Below are positions 48,686 through 62,636 of a stretch of DNA of 64,000 bases, piece after piece (the first letter of the stretch is position 1; each line of letters begins with the position of its first letter). Position numbers and translations under genes: made by a program. This stretch comes from Tetrahymena elliotti 4EA (taxonomy: Eukaryota; Ciliophora; Oligohymenophorea; Hymenostomatida; Tetrahymenidae). The notes under the pieces are model-generated. The model saw only the letters and a list, made by a program, of their open reading frames with translations, did no database searches and was not told the DNA's origin. The DNA is taken from assembly GCA_000231825.2 (NCBI GenBank), contig JH720303.1, positions 1-64,000 of the forward strand. The letters run 5' to 3'.

Positions 48686-51600
48686 TCATTTTTTTATTTT
48701 TACCTCAGTGTATTCATCATCATATATTATCCACTTCTCTTCTGCCTCTTTAACTTCTTAATGAAGCATATCTGTAAGTCTTTTTTCTTTTACTTAGGAA
48801 ATGTATTCTTCATTTAAAGTTTAATTTGTAGGAAGCTGAGCATCTGGTCTATCAAAGATAAATCCACATTAACATTCAGCCCATTCAACAACTTTAGAAA
48901 CTGATTTTGTTAATATAGTAGGAACTTTATCATGTGTAATAGGAGCATTATTAATTTTAGTAGCATCAACCTTCCATGGGAATGGGCGTCCCTTAAGTCC
49001 ATATAATCTGTGATTGTCAAGGGCTTCATTAAATGCATCAAAAATAACTTTATTGTGAATATGAGTAATATCTTTCAAACTGGCTTTAAGTTAATCAGAA
49101 AGTATGATGTCTTCTTCATCTGTTTCTTCACATTCATTGCTATCAAGATCTTTGTTTTATAATCTAGCCAATTTCTTTTATTTTTTCTCTTCAAGAAGGA
49201 GCATTTCAAAAGTAGAATATAAATCAGTAATGAGCACTGCTGAATGTTACATAGAGAAATCTGAAGAATTATCTAATTAGCTATCTAAGCTATAGTTTTA
49301 ATCAGTGAAATGCAAGAATCTCAACATTTCTATTGCTGTGGGACCTAGACTATAATTAATACGCTCTACGAATGTATCCAAGTAATTTTCTATTAAAAAA
49401 ATTAACGTTTAACATAATTGATATATTAATAAAATATTTACCAATAATATAATCACTAAGCTTAGTTAAATATTCTCTTATAGCAGAAACTGAAGTTTGA
49501 ATTCCTCTTAGTCTTTGCTTAAGGCAATAAGAAGGTTAACCATATTCTTTTTAAGCGATATCTAAATTTTTTAAAATATTTAATTGATAAAAAACATTCA
49601 TAATTAAAAATTATATTACCTAGCTCTTCTTGGATAATAGCCTCCTCATCTTCATATTCTTGGTCTTAGTAGCTTTGATATTTTTATGCTTCTTTTTCTA
49701 TGTTATTTTATTCCGCTAAAATATTAAAAAATATAATTAAAAATCAAATTGTTTTTTATTTTATAAATTACATTAAAGTGCTTCAAAATATTCAGAGCAA
49801 TTTTTTAATTTTCTTTTGATTTCTTCATTTTTACTGAATTCTATTTTATTTTTTTTTAATTTTGAAAAATTTTAAAGATTAATTTATGAAATTACCTTCA
49901 GTGGTCTCATCCATCAAACTATTAATTAAATCATCACAGAGAAAATCTACATTTTAGTTTTTAATTGTTTTTTATTGCAATTCTTTTAGCTATTATTCAG
50001 TGTTGAATGCATTCACTGATAAGGCACTTTCTTCATAGTCATAATCTTCTTAATTCTCTTAAGATTCAATAAACTGATCCTTAGTCATTTAAGATGAGGG
50101 TAGTTCATCATCATATATTTCTCTGTTAGGTAGACCAGAGCTTTGCTTTATGTTAACTTATTCGGCTACTTCGCTTTCTTCTGTGATAGAATCTTCAACA
50201 GTATTTAAAGGCTGCATGTTTTAAATGGCATTCTAAATTTATAATTGAAAAATTAAGTTTAAATTTAATATTAAAAATAATTAAATACTGGATTGATAAG
50301 GTTAGAGAATTAAAGAATATCTTTTTCTTGATCATCAACAGATTCTTCTACAAATACTTCGCTATCATACTTACTTGAAAGATTTTAAATGTTAACTTCT
50401 TTTCCTTAAGTGAGTTCTTCCTCATCAATTGGAGTTTAAAGAGGTACTTGTTTAGGAATAATTTTTGCTTTATTATCTGATTTGGAAAGAGGAGCTATTG
50501 TCTTTTGCTTATTTGCAGAAGCTTCATATTCTAGGTCAATCTCATAGTCATCATCTTGCATGTCATAAATGAATCCTTATTGGTTTTATTATTGCAACTA
50601 AGTATTTTATATTTACTAATCTCTCCTTAACTTCTATGCAGTTTCTTAATCTTCAACAAAGTTTAATGTGCACTCTTTAGAAGAAGAGTAGTTAAAATCA
50701 GAGAATTTCTCTGCAGAAGATTTATTTGATGATTTAGGGAATATCTATTTATATGAAGAATGAATCTGATTACTTTATTAGATCTATTATGCAATAGCGC
50801 TATTAGTACTAATCTATCCATAGCATGTATTAATACTCTCAGTTAAAGAATAGTTATTATGATAATTTGCACACAGATTTTAAACTTGATTTTAGTAACT
50901 TGTGTTTTGTAAATGATATTATTCAATGTTAGAATCTAACTCTTCAGCCATCAAAATATTATTGTTACCAGATGAAATGTTGTTACTATTGTTATTACTT
51001 TTCTTTTCAAAAGCACTTGGAATTCTTCCTGCTTGATTTGATATAATTTTATTTCCTGATTACTTCAAGTCATTTTCATCTGCACTTTATCTAGCGCTAA
51101 GTTACCCTTCCCAATCTATACTTGATAAATCAGTTGCATTTTTTTCTTAAATAACTCCCTACAGATTGCTAGATGCAGAGCAAAACATATTCTCAGAGCT
51201 GAATTCACCATTCTCATGAGATTCTCTAAAGTTACGTTATCCAATACCTTTAACTCCATTTTTGAAATTTTTAGAAATCTGAGCTGGAGTCTTTTAGAAA
51301 ACCTATGAATTCATATCAAGTGATTTGTTTTCACTAAGATTTTCAAAGTCCAATTCTTGTGTATCATAGTTAGTTTATTCAAGTTGATCATTTTTATTAA
51401 ATAATTTCTTTTATATGATATTGGCTTCTTTTTATGAGCTTGTTAAACTGTTAAATTCTTTAGATTAATCTGTATGATCTGAGTCAACATTTTCTAATAA
51501 TTATTATTTTCCCCTATTTTAATTAGATTCTGAGCTAAATTACTTACTATTTGCACTATCTTAAATATTATTTGCTGGTGTTTGTTAAAGAAGTTGATTA

Positions 51601-54600
51601 AAGTATTCCTCTGGCTATTTATGGATTAAAACATCATATAATTTACTAGAAGAAGTGTAAATGTTTTTCTCATCAAAAACTTCTTGGCTGTTATGTTATT
51701 CATCCAAAGAAAAGTTATTTTTTTCATTTATAATTTTCTTTTCAGTTGAATCTAAATTTTTATAATTCTCTTCAAACTCTTCTCTTTCTCTTTACAAATC
51801 CAAAGATTTATTTTCAAATTCATTATGAATATTCATTTCTTTCAGTTTCTTTTGAAGAATTCTAGAATCACTTGATTCATCAATACCATCATTATCGTTA
51901 TCATTATCAGCCTCAAAATCATCTTCATATTGATCCAAGTTTTAATCTTCATTTAATTTGTAAGCATTATTTTAATTGTAACGAGAACCACTTTCAGAGT
52001 GTTCAGAGCTATATTTTCTTTATGATTAATCAGTTTTTAGCCTTTCAGAATTTTAAGAGCCAGAATGTCTAGCTGAATAATTTTATTCTACTTTAGCATG
52101 ACTACGGTTTGTATTAACTATTTAACTATTATTTTCATCTAGACTACCTGTGATTGTTGAACCTAAAGTTTTAGAGAAATTTATTGATTTCTCTTAAATC
52201 TTGTTATTATTCTTTTTGGAAATGTCAACAGGTTCATAAGAATCAATAACAACAATATTTGAACCATAATTATTATCTGGTGTTTTGATGTCGTTTAAGT
52301 TATACCTCATACTTCTATTATAATGTTTCCAACTTCCCTCTGTTTCTGTTTCACTCTCGGATTTAAATAATACTCTTCTTTATTTAAAAGCACTTGAACT
52401 CTAGCTGCTATACATGGGATTGCGAGAACTTAAAATTTCATTACCTTCAGTAAATAATGGGGGTGGGGTATTCATATTAAGCAAAAGCATTTAGTGAGGA
52501 TTATGACTATGAGTAGGGTTCATCTCTTGATTAGCTTTTACTTTCTTTAAGAACATGAGATCTCTTTGAGTTCTTGCAATAGTTTGAGCTGTCTAATTCC
52601 AAGTCCTCTCAATATCTTATCTAGTTTTATGAATCTATTCCCTTTCTTTAGTTACCATTTTTTCTAGCTCTAATCTCTTAATATCATAAGTTCTGGGTGA
52701 AATACGATTAATTTCAAGATTCTTCTTCAAATTCTTTTCTTCTATGTTATGTCTTTTTATTAAAGCTTGTTCTCTAAACTTAAGTATCTAGTTTATAGAA
52801 TCAGTTTTCATAACTTCACGATATTTTTGATAAAAAACAAGGAAAGGGGCATCTTCAAAAAGACTCCCGGTAGCTGAGCTTCCATCTTCATCTAATTTTT
52901 TATAATTTTTTAATAAAAAACGCAAAAAAAAAAATTACTTTCTTCTGATTCAGTATTAATCTTTCCTGGTGTAGCCATTGATTTAAGAGTTTTAGAGGAG
53001 AACTAGAAAGATGGTATTAATTAATCTATATTAGAACCTCTCTACTAAATAAATTTCCTCTTGAGCTTAGAGGCTGAAGTAATATCTTCTGAACTCTAAC
53101 TGTCGTATTGTATAACTTCATCTTAAGTCTAAGCTAATTAAGTTTAACTCTTAGTTTTTTAGTCTTTTTTAAGTTAAGATATATCTTATGCTGAGAAAGT
53201 TTATTATCTAACTTTCTAAAGAAACTCATCTTCAATTTTCTCAACATCTATCATAAGTTTTTTCTTTGCACTTCTTTAACTCTTTGAATTTTCATCAATA
53301 AAGGCTGGTGATTTCTCTTGATCTTTCAATGAAGTAATAGGACTTTCTTAAAGTTACTAGCTCTAATAATTTTATAAAATAATTAATCAAAAAATAAATT
53401 AACAAAAAAAATATTTACCATTCCCTCTTGATTTTTTAATTCATTAGCCAACTATTAAAAGTTTTATTGTGATTTTAATTTGATTTGTTCTATGAGAGAC
53501 TATGGATTATTCTAATCATATTCTTGTAACATACTAACAAGGTCAGCCCATTACTTGATTTATTCTTGTTTAGTCTTTAAATCTGATTGCAATTATTTGA
53601 AATCATTGTAAGAAATTTAAGATAAATCGTTCTATTTAAAGTCACTGTTTAAAATTTCATTGTTAAAGTTTTAACTTTAGCTTTTTTAAGGACTGTTATA
53701 ATTCTAATTACTGTTATTCTGATTCTAATTTCTGCTGTTCGAATTCTAGCTATTACTGTTGATATTACTTTAACTTGCATTACTTGTATTTTAATTTATT
53801 TTGCTTTGATTATTTTAGGTGGATATATTTTAATTGTTTATGTAGTATTAATTGCTATTGTTAAATGATTTGCTATCATTCTATTAAAAATTAGAAGCTT
53901 CCCATAATGACTCTTCTGATTGTTATGAGATTTCATTTTTGTTAGGATTTATTATTTCTTTATTTTATAGAGAATTATTTTCAAAATTTTAGAAAGATTA
54001 TTATTATTTTAATTGTTCATTTATTATTTAATTTGTATCTGAAACAATATCTTCTTATTTAATATTTAGATTTTTCTAGTTATTGAAAGAGTTTGTCTGT
54101 TCATTATTTAATTAAATATTTTATTATTATTATTATTATTAATCATATTTTTCTTGATTAACTTATGTACTACTAATTTTGTTAAAATTAGTCTCAAGTT
54201 AGTCTTGTAGTGGGACTTAATCAATTTGAGTTTCTTCCTATTATTTATAATTTTATAAAATAAATTAATTGTTTCTACTGAGTTGCATATTATTACTATT
54301 AGTTTTATTTACATTAAAGGCTTCGTCAGGAGAATGGTTGTCTATTTGATCCCTGTAATCTTGATAATTATTCATCTAGTTTTAAATGTGTTTGTCATAG
54401 ATGTCTTCATCATCATCTCCTTATTCGAATTCTTCCTCTCCATATTAGTCTTCATAATGGTTTTAATCATGACCATAATCTTGCTCTTCTTCATCATTGT
54501 CTTTCTCAAAAGAATTTTCCTCTTTTACTCTCTTTTTTTGCATGTATTAAGCAGCATACTCATTCAAGGCTTCTATTTCTTCTTCACCCAAATAAATTCT

Positions 54601-57600
54601 GTCTCCATTTTCAATGATGAAAATATTTCCTTCTTCATCTTAGTATTTATCTTTCATCAAAAGTTATTCAAAATCTATTTCATATTCTTCAAATTCCTCC
54701 TCTTCTTCCTCTTGATTATGGCTATTTTAATCATTGGACTATGATTATTGATGAGCAGAGGCAGCTTTTTTCTCAGAAAATTCTAAATTCTCCATATAAT
54801 GATTATATTATTTAATTTTTTCTCCTGTATGATCCATATTCTTATAGTCTTCTTGATTATTTTTTGCTGGCAATTGTAAATGTGGCTAATCAACCTGCTA
54901 ATTTTCATAATTCTACCCATTTACATTCTTTTAACTTATTGGTTAATTAGGAATTTATTATTATTCTCTCTTTTTGCTTCCAGCCTAATTTTGGTTGTTA
55001 TTATTATTATTATTCAAGAAGTTTATTTATGCTGAATCATTATAAGTTGGATCATCATCTATTTCTATTCCTAAATTTACTTTTCTCTTCATTGATATAT
55101 TTTAGAGTTTATTGAATTCTTTTTCTTTATCCATAGAGTCTGCAGGCTTAAAATTGTTAACCTCGGCAAGTTCTTTATCATCATCTTCTTCTTCATTACC
55201 AAAATTAACAAATTCTTCCTCTTCTTAGCCTACCTCTTTTGTATTTAGTTGATTTCTTTAAGAATAAGAATCTAAATCATCTATCTCGCTAAATTTCTAT
55301 CCTGACTTTTGCTAATCTCTATTTGATTATGCATATTGATCTTCTTTGAAATGAAGATTATTAATTCCTGGTAGCTAAGAAAGATCTAATTCATAGAGTC
55401 CATCACCATCTTAAATAATTAACTTCTTATTTTAGATGTCAAATGTTTCTTTGCCTCCTAAATGGTTCAAATTGATTCCTTGCTTTAATAAATTCAAAAT
55501 CTATTGGTCATCTATTTCTTCATTCTCATACTCTTAATCTTCTCCTTCTTCATCATCATAATCATATTACTCCTTCTCTTCACTACCTTAAATTTCATAA
55601 TTATTTTATTCTTACATCTTTTGCATTTCCTAAATATTAAAAAAAATTAAATTTTCATTGTAGATTGATAAAAATTACTTTTTGCTGAGCTTGATATCTA
55701 GGATCAATAGGATGGAAAGGAATATTCATTTTTTACTACTAAGGTTTTTTATGACTCAAATTATCTCCAGGACTGAATTTTGAGGGATTGTTTCCTAATT
55801 TCATTAATTCATCATAGTTAATTTCAACTTAGTTATCAATTAAATGAGGTTAGTTTTCTTTAATATATTGGTATCTCTAAGCAGATTTAATATATTATTC
55901 TTCGTCCATAAGTAAATCATCTGTGTTTAATATCTCATCTGTTTATTTATTTGAAGTTGAAGCCTTTTAATCAGCTAGAGAGTTCAAATGTAAATGATGT
56001 TAATTCTAAAATATTTTTTCTATTTCATTATCTTACGATGAATTTTCTTCCTTTTTTCTTGAATCCATATGTTGCAAATCATAAGAGCTAGTTGAATGAA
56101 TAATATGTCTATTTTCATTGCTATCAGGCATCTTGTTTTCAAACTCTTGCTAGGGAGATCTATGATGCTAGCTTTCATTTACACCACTTTTTTTACCTGA
56201 AGCTGATTGTTAATAATGTTAAGGTTATTGCTTCATTTAAGCTTGCTTTTAAAGCTACTTTTGTTATCTTCTTTTTTCCTTTTCAATAGCATTCTTTTGC
56301 TTGAATTTTAAGAAATATTCTTCAAATTCATCTTGAGTCCATTATTCATTATTTTCTTATAAATATTAGAGTATTTACATCTTTAAAAGTTCATCTTCTT
56401 GTTCTTCAGTTAGGTCAAAGCTTTCATCATTTTCTTCTTATTAAATTTACTAAAGACGATATCCAAGTATTATTCTAGTGTAATAGCCCTTCCAGACTTT
56501 TTATATAAGCATAGCTGCCTGTTGCATTTATTCATTACTTACATTATTATTTTAAATTAATGGCTAATTAGAAATAATTGAAACATTATTTGTTTTATTT
56601 AAATTAGCATTTGTAGAATTTAGTAATGCTTATTGCTCTATATCTCTAATTTACTTGATTTGTTGCAATTCTTCATCATCATTATCATAATCTTGATCTT
56701 CATACTCATATAGCTTAGCTTTCAATTTATTTGATTTGCTAGAATCATTAATTTTTCCACTGTTTCCAATTTACTATCTTGAGCTATCCTTGATATCGTG
56801 GAAGCTTTAACTGCTTTGATTATACATGAAATCAGATCTTTGATTTTTCTAGTTAGAAACTGAGGAAATCTGCTTAGATCTTTCAGAATTTAAGGCATTC
56901 TATTCAGATTATCTATTGTAATTCAAATTTTAATCCTTGTTAACTAAGTTTTAATTCCATTATTAATTTCTTGAAGATTCATTTTATGAAGATAAAACAT
57001 CAGAAGGTCCTCTATTAAATTCCAAAGGAGATATGATATGAATTTATTATTCATCAATTTCATATTCTCCTTGATTTTCTTCCTCTCCATTATATCTATT
57101 TGAGGATTGACCTTCATAGTTTATTTAGCTCTCCTAATTAGAATACCTATTTGAGTGCACTTACTTGGATGGGTTCTTCTGAGCTCCCTTTTAATTACAA
57201 AATATGATAATTGAAATAAAAACATTCAAATTAATTTTACATTTTAAATCTAGAAATTATTCTAAAGTTATTGTTAGTATTTAATATTTTAAGAATAATC
57301 TGAATCAATAGACGAAGATGAAGATTCTAATACCAACCTAGGATCTACATCACTCTCTGAAGGGATATGCTAGTTTTCATTAGTTTATTAGAAATGATTG
57401 TCCTCTAACTGCTCAGGATGTTAAATGTTATACATATTTTATTAAGTATTATCATGATAATTATTAACTTAATTTTAAATTTAATAAAGATACTAATCCA
57501 TAATTTACTACTCTAATTATTAATTCTATAAATCTGCTTCTTAGTTTTATATAGTTATTTCATTTTATAGCTGTTGTTATTATTTTTACAGTTTTTAACT

Positions 57601-60579
57601 AATTTATAATGATTAATATCTTTTTTAAAAATTTAAATATTATTCAAACTTTTATTAAATTATTTGATTTCTGTTCGAATCTTAAAGAACTTTTTAAGTA
57701 GAAGCTTCTTTACTGTTTTTAGTTATAAAACTATGTAAACTTGTTTTTCCAGAGCTTGTCTTCCCAGGATTACTACCAGCTTACACATAGTTTTAGTGTA
57801 AAGTTTAATTTAAATTATCTCCTTTATTTCCTTAAGAAACAATTGATAAATTTAAATTCTACTACTTTATGTTTTCCCTTCATTATGAAAAAGAAAATAA
57901 ATAAAAATAAAAAGAAAGAATAAATAATTACTCTAATTAAGCTTGATGTAATATGCTCTTGCATTAATTATTTAATAAACTAAACTTTCTGTCACTATTT
58001 TATTCATTTTCAAGAGCTTCAATATCTATTTTTATGTCACTTGCTTGCTGATTGAGGAAGTTATTTTTCTACAAAAATAATTTATTTTATAGTGCTTGTT
58101 ATTATTTAATAAAGTCAGAAGGAACTCTTGAAAGGGAATAAGCATCTTCAGAAGTGCTTCTTCCTTGTTTAATTTGATAATAACTATTCTAGCTTTGTTG
58201 ATGATCTTGTACATTCATAATAAAAGATTTCTTTTAAACAGATTTAGAACGTGAAGATCTTTATTGTCTTTTAATTGTATCATTTAATCTTTTTAAATTT
58301 TCCTCAATTTTCATCTTTTAAATTTCTTTTTTCTCCAACTCAGATTTCTCACTTTTCTCAATAAACTACTTTTTATATTCCATGAAAGCTAAAATATTTT
58401 AATGTTCTTCAATAGTCTTTTGTGCTCTATTACTATGATGATGCTCAAATTGCTAGTCTTTGTGTTCCTTCAGCTCTTAATTTTCTAATAAAAAAACAAT
58501 TAATCCTACATTATTTTATTTGAATAAATAAAATTTTACTTTTTTTAATACTTTGCAAGGTATTTTCATCAACTTTATTTAAAAAGCTTAGTCCAAAGAG
58601 CTCTCTTCTTTTAGATTCATCATACTTTTAAGTATTATTTAGATTATTAATTCTTTCTTAACTTTTATCTTTATTGTGTTGAGAAAATCTCTTTTGTTAG
58701 TTGAAACCCCAAGGAAACTTATTTGGATCATCTTTCTTTGCCTTCTGTTTCAAAAATCTTTATCCATTATTAATTCTTATAGTCTCATTGTCAATTTGCA
58801 ATTAAAGTTTCTTTTATTAAATTCTCTTCTCATTTTCAAGCTCGATTTATTTTTGAATTATTTCTTGTACTAAAAAAAAATTAATTATTTTAAACTAAAA
58901 TGTTTTTAACAAAAACTAATTACTTTTTTTCTTTTTAATATTATCAATGCTGATTTAATTTAAGTTAGAATTATTATTGCCTCCACTTGGACTTCTTTAT
59001 GCCTTTTTTTCTTTTTTGTTTATGAAGAATTTAATAATTTTTTAAAACCATGTAAAGGTATTTTACTATTATTTGTTTGACTAAAAGATTTATTAGTCAC
59101 ATTGAGAGTATCTGTTTTATTTAAATCAACTTATTTTGATTTAGTAAATGTTGTATTAGCTTAACTCATGCTTGCATTTACTTTAGATAAATTCTTTTTG
59201 CCTGCACTTTTCGATCTAGATGACTATCTTTTGGAAGCATTTAACTTTTTTTTAGAGGCACTTGTACGCTACTTTCTTTCATCATTCTAATAAGCATAAT
59301 TTTAATTACTTTTTCTATTACCACTAATTTTATAATCTTCAACATCTATAGTACCATGAGCTTCAAATGTAGCAGTATTCGAAGTATGGCAAATTTATCC
59401 ATTTTCATGATTAAAATTATTATATTAATTCATATTCATTTAATTCTAAAACTATTATTAGTTTTGATAAAAAGCAGTACCATCCTATCCTTATTTATTT
59501 TAATGTTAGCTAAGAAGATTTAGTTATTATAGTGCTTTTTATAAAAATTTTTAATCTTTTTAATATTCTAAATGAATGTATTTTACCATGATGGTTATTG
59601 CTTCTTTGACTTGTAACAGATTAATTTCCATTAAAATTAATTTATTAGCCATTAGTTTGCTATTAATGAACTGATGAAGGTTGTGCGAATTGGTTAAAAA
59701 TGTTTATTGAATCAGAAGGTATTTGAGAAATTGTATTCATATCAGATGAAGTTGTTTATGTATTATTCAAACCCTTAAGAGAAATTGTTTTCTTTTTGGA
59801 TTTCTTCTTTGCTCCTGCATTAGATAATACTACTGTGCTCTTATTTCCTCCACTATGCTTGGATACAGTTCTTTTATGCTAATGTTATTCACTTTTTTCC
59901 TATGCTTTTTTATTAACTTATGTTAAATGATTCTATTAACCATTTAAATATCCATTTGAATTAATATTTTATGCATGCTTTTGCTAGTTAGATTGAGGAT
60001 ATTCACTTAGATGATTAAAAAAAAGATCGATCTAACTATTAGGATTAGATTTAGTAGTATTTGGCTATCTTGATGAATTCTTTTGAGAGCTTTTACTTTT
60101 AGTTGATTAAGTAGGAACATTTTTAGAAGTACTGCTTCTTGTTTATTTTCCTTATTTATTTTTATCTGTTATAGATTCTATTGTCATATTAGGGGCATAT
60201 ATTTCAGGGCAATCAAAATCTAAGTCTTCCCTGACTATATATGCTTATCCAAATTAATCTCCAATTCTCTATTTAATTGGCTTTTGCATTAAAGGAATAG
60301 GAAACTTTTCTATTTTTAAAAAATAAAACCTAATTAATATCAGTATTAGAATATCCAAATTTTTTATTTTTTCTATTTCATGAATTTAAATAGATGAACA
60401 AAACTGCCTATCTAACATACATATAACTTTGAATTTAAACATTTATTTTTACTATTTTTTGAAGTCTTCACTGTGATATTTTGGGTGGTAGATATTTTAC
60501 GTCCTGCAAATTGAGACAAGCCCTAAATATTGGCATCATTACTATTTTCTTTATTAATGCAATTCTACTAATCTATCAT
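48686..60579 (-). CDS. giant IQ-motif protein with DUF4378-like C terminus
   Basis: The frame reads through many short introns from ATG at 60579 (MIDQQNCINKENS) to TGA at 48688-48686, well over 3,000 residues. Exon 1 is 60453-60579; exon 2 is 59587-60309, in phase. Most of the protein is Asn/Gln/Ser-rich, with coiled-coil stretches and a strongly acidic segment (about 55560-54400). An IQ motif (MLIQKVWKGYYTR, near 56520) suggests calmodulin or centrin binding. The end (about 49150-48690) contains HNKVIFDAFNEALDNH, RPFPWK and a final HQEVKEAEEKWIIYDDEY. This is the order seen in DUF4378 domains of plant TRM proteins, which target microtubule and centrosomal sites. A basal-body or centrosome role is inferred. 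It could be two genes, although I found no break: the introns checked near 57290-57190 and 55690-55620 both join in phase. Confidence 0.65.
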
Positions 60580-62636
60580 TGTTGCTAAACTATTTTTTTA
60601 ATAGCATTTAGTTAGTTAATTTGTATGATTTCTCTACTCTTTTTTTACCCCACTTCCAATGTAATTTCAAAATTATAAAAAGGCAGGAAGAGTGAAAAAA
60701 AGGTAGATATTTTGCTAATAAAAAATAATAATTACTCTTTCTTTTAATTATAGTGATTATTAATAAATATGGTGGGTTATAAATTTATTGGGTCTCCACT
60801 GCTTGAAGATTCGCTTTGATATGAATTTCGCTTAAAGAATGGATTCATATAGAATGAAATTTGAAAAATTATTATCTTGTTTTTTTTAATTAATTACAAA
60901 AAATAAGTATATTGATTTTATACACAAATTTTCAATATTTATTATTTGTTTGAATCAAATAGTTATTCTTAATCAATATTTAGATTATTTATTTCCTAAA
61001 CTAGTGATAAAATCAAATCAATCAATCAATTAATTAAAAAGACTAATAGATGAATGGATTATTTTTATCAATGCAATCTTTCAAAAATCTAAATTCAAAA
61101 AAATATATTGAAGATTCAATATTTAGATAAATAAAATCGATGTTTTTGTTCCTTCATTATCACAATCTCATTTTGCAACAAAACTATTTATTATTAATTG
61201 AAATTTTCATTAAAAATTATTTGACTTAATTGGTGCCAAATTAAAATTCAAATATATTTAACTACGAATTTTATACAGAACATTTGATGTTCAAATTTTA
61301 AATTTTTATTTTACTAACACCTTCATTCACTTGTTTATTTATTATCTATTTTCAACTTTACCATTGTTTAACTTCAAAAAGAAAACAAAAGGCAAACTTA
61401 AAGTAAAAAAAATATTTTTAAAGATTTTTTTTTTGCATTTATTTTAAAATTATTTTTTATCATTTATCTTTAAAGAAAAACATTTAAATTTAAATAAAAT
61501 GTTGAGTTAATTTTGCTTGAACTTTTATTCATGCTTAAGAAAAATAATCAAATAATTTTAAGCTCATAAAATATTGTAGTCTTTTGTAAAAAAAATTAAT
61601 TTTTCTTTTATTTTGAATAAAAAAATAAAATTATAAAATAATTTATTCAATTCAATATTTTTTTCTCCTTTAAAGTGAATAAAAATTCCTTTTTATTTTA
61701 TCAAATTTTGTAATAGAAAATTACATTTCATTTAATAACAAATTTGTTCAAAGAACTGTTAAAAAAATTTCTCAAAGAGATATATTACAACATCTAATAA
61801 ATTTACACCATATAAAGATGATAAAAATAATTACTAATTATAGTCTACTCTTAGTCTCTTATTGAAAATATTGAAAATCTTATATTTATTTTGAAGATAT
61901 TTTTTGTTAAAAGTTAATATTAATAATTATTGTATTTGGAACTTGTAGATTATTTAATCCCTGATTTAATCTATCTGAGAGTTAAAATGAAATTGATGGA
62001 AAGTTTTGATAATTAATTTTGGATAAAGGAGATAAAAAAATTATTGAATTATTGTTGTGTTAATCTAATACTATGTGAGTGCGTTTTTAACTGAAATAAT
62101 TTCTAATAATCTAATATTAATTTTCTAATTTTTTTTTCAGTTACTTAAATGCATATTACTTGAATTAAAAAAGTTCAAATGATTAAATTTTATTCTCTCA
62201 AATTTGATTCAGCAATCAATTATTTAGATATAGAAAAATGCTTCGAATATTGATCATGTAATTACTTCTCAAATATTTAAGTATTTTACTCACAAAAACT
62301 ATTACTCAGTTATAAAAATCATTAATAATTGTAAAAAATTTATGGTAACTTTTGCTCTGGGAAATATTTATAATTTGGCACAAAGTGAATGAAAAAGAAA
62401 AAAAATGCAAATAAACATATCAAACAAGTAAAAAAATATAAAGAAAGAAAAGCTTTGAAAATCAAGAAAAATAATAATTAAGTTAATAAAAATTTACTTA
62501 AGGTAGAATTTATTTCTAAGTTAGGACATAAGGATTTGGTAATGCAATGTACTAATCCATAGTTAAATAGAAAAATACTTCAAAATAAAGTGATGAGTTA
62601 AGTTCAAACTTTCTTTCAGGTGGTAAAGGAAGTTTC
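60580..62636. promoter_or_regulatory. 2-kb divergent intergenic region
   Basis: This region lies between the giant gene (-) and the right-end gene (+). Simple repeats such as AATCAATCAATCAATTAATT (61015-61034) occur. A plus-strand frame from 62392 (Lys/Asn-rich, ends TGA 62638-62640) overlaps the next gene in another phase and could hold a 5' exon of it, but the join was not resolved. Confidence 0.45.

Noticed and set aside
54283..54744. Plus-strand ORF of 153 codons rich in hydrophobic residues, apparently a membrane protein
   Set aside because: It is the antisense of an acidic Glu/Asp-rich coding stretch of the giant minus-strand gene; GAA/GAG codons read backwards give Phe/Leu/Ile.
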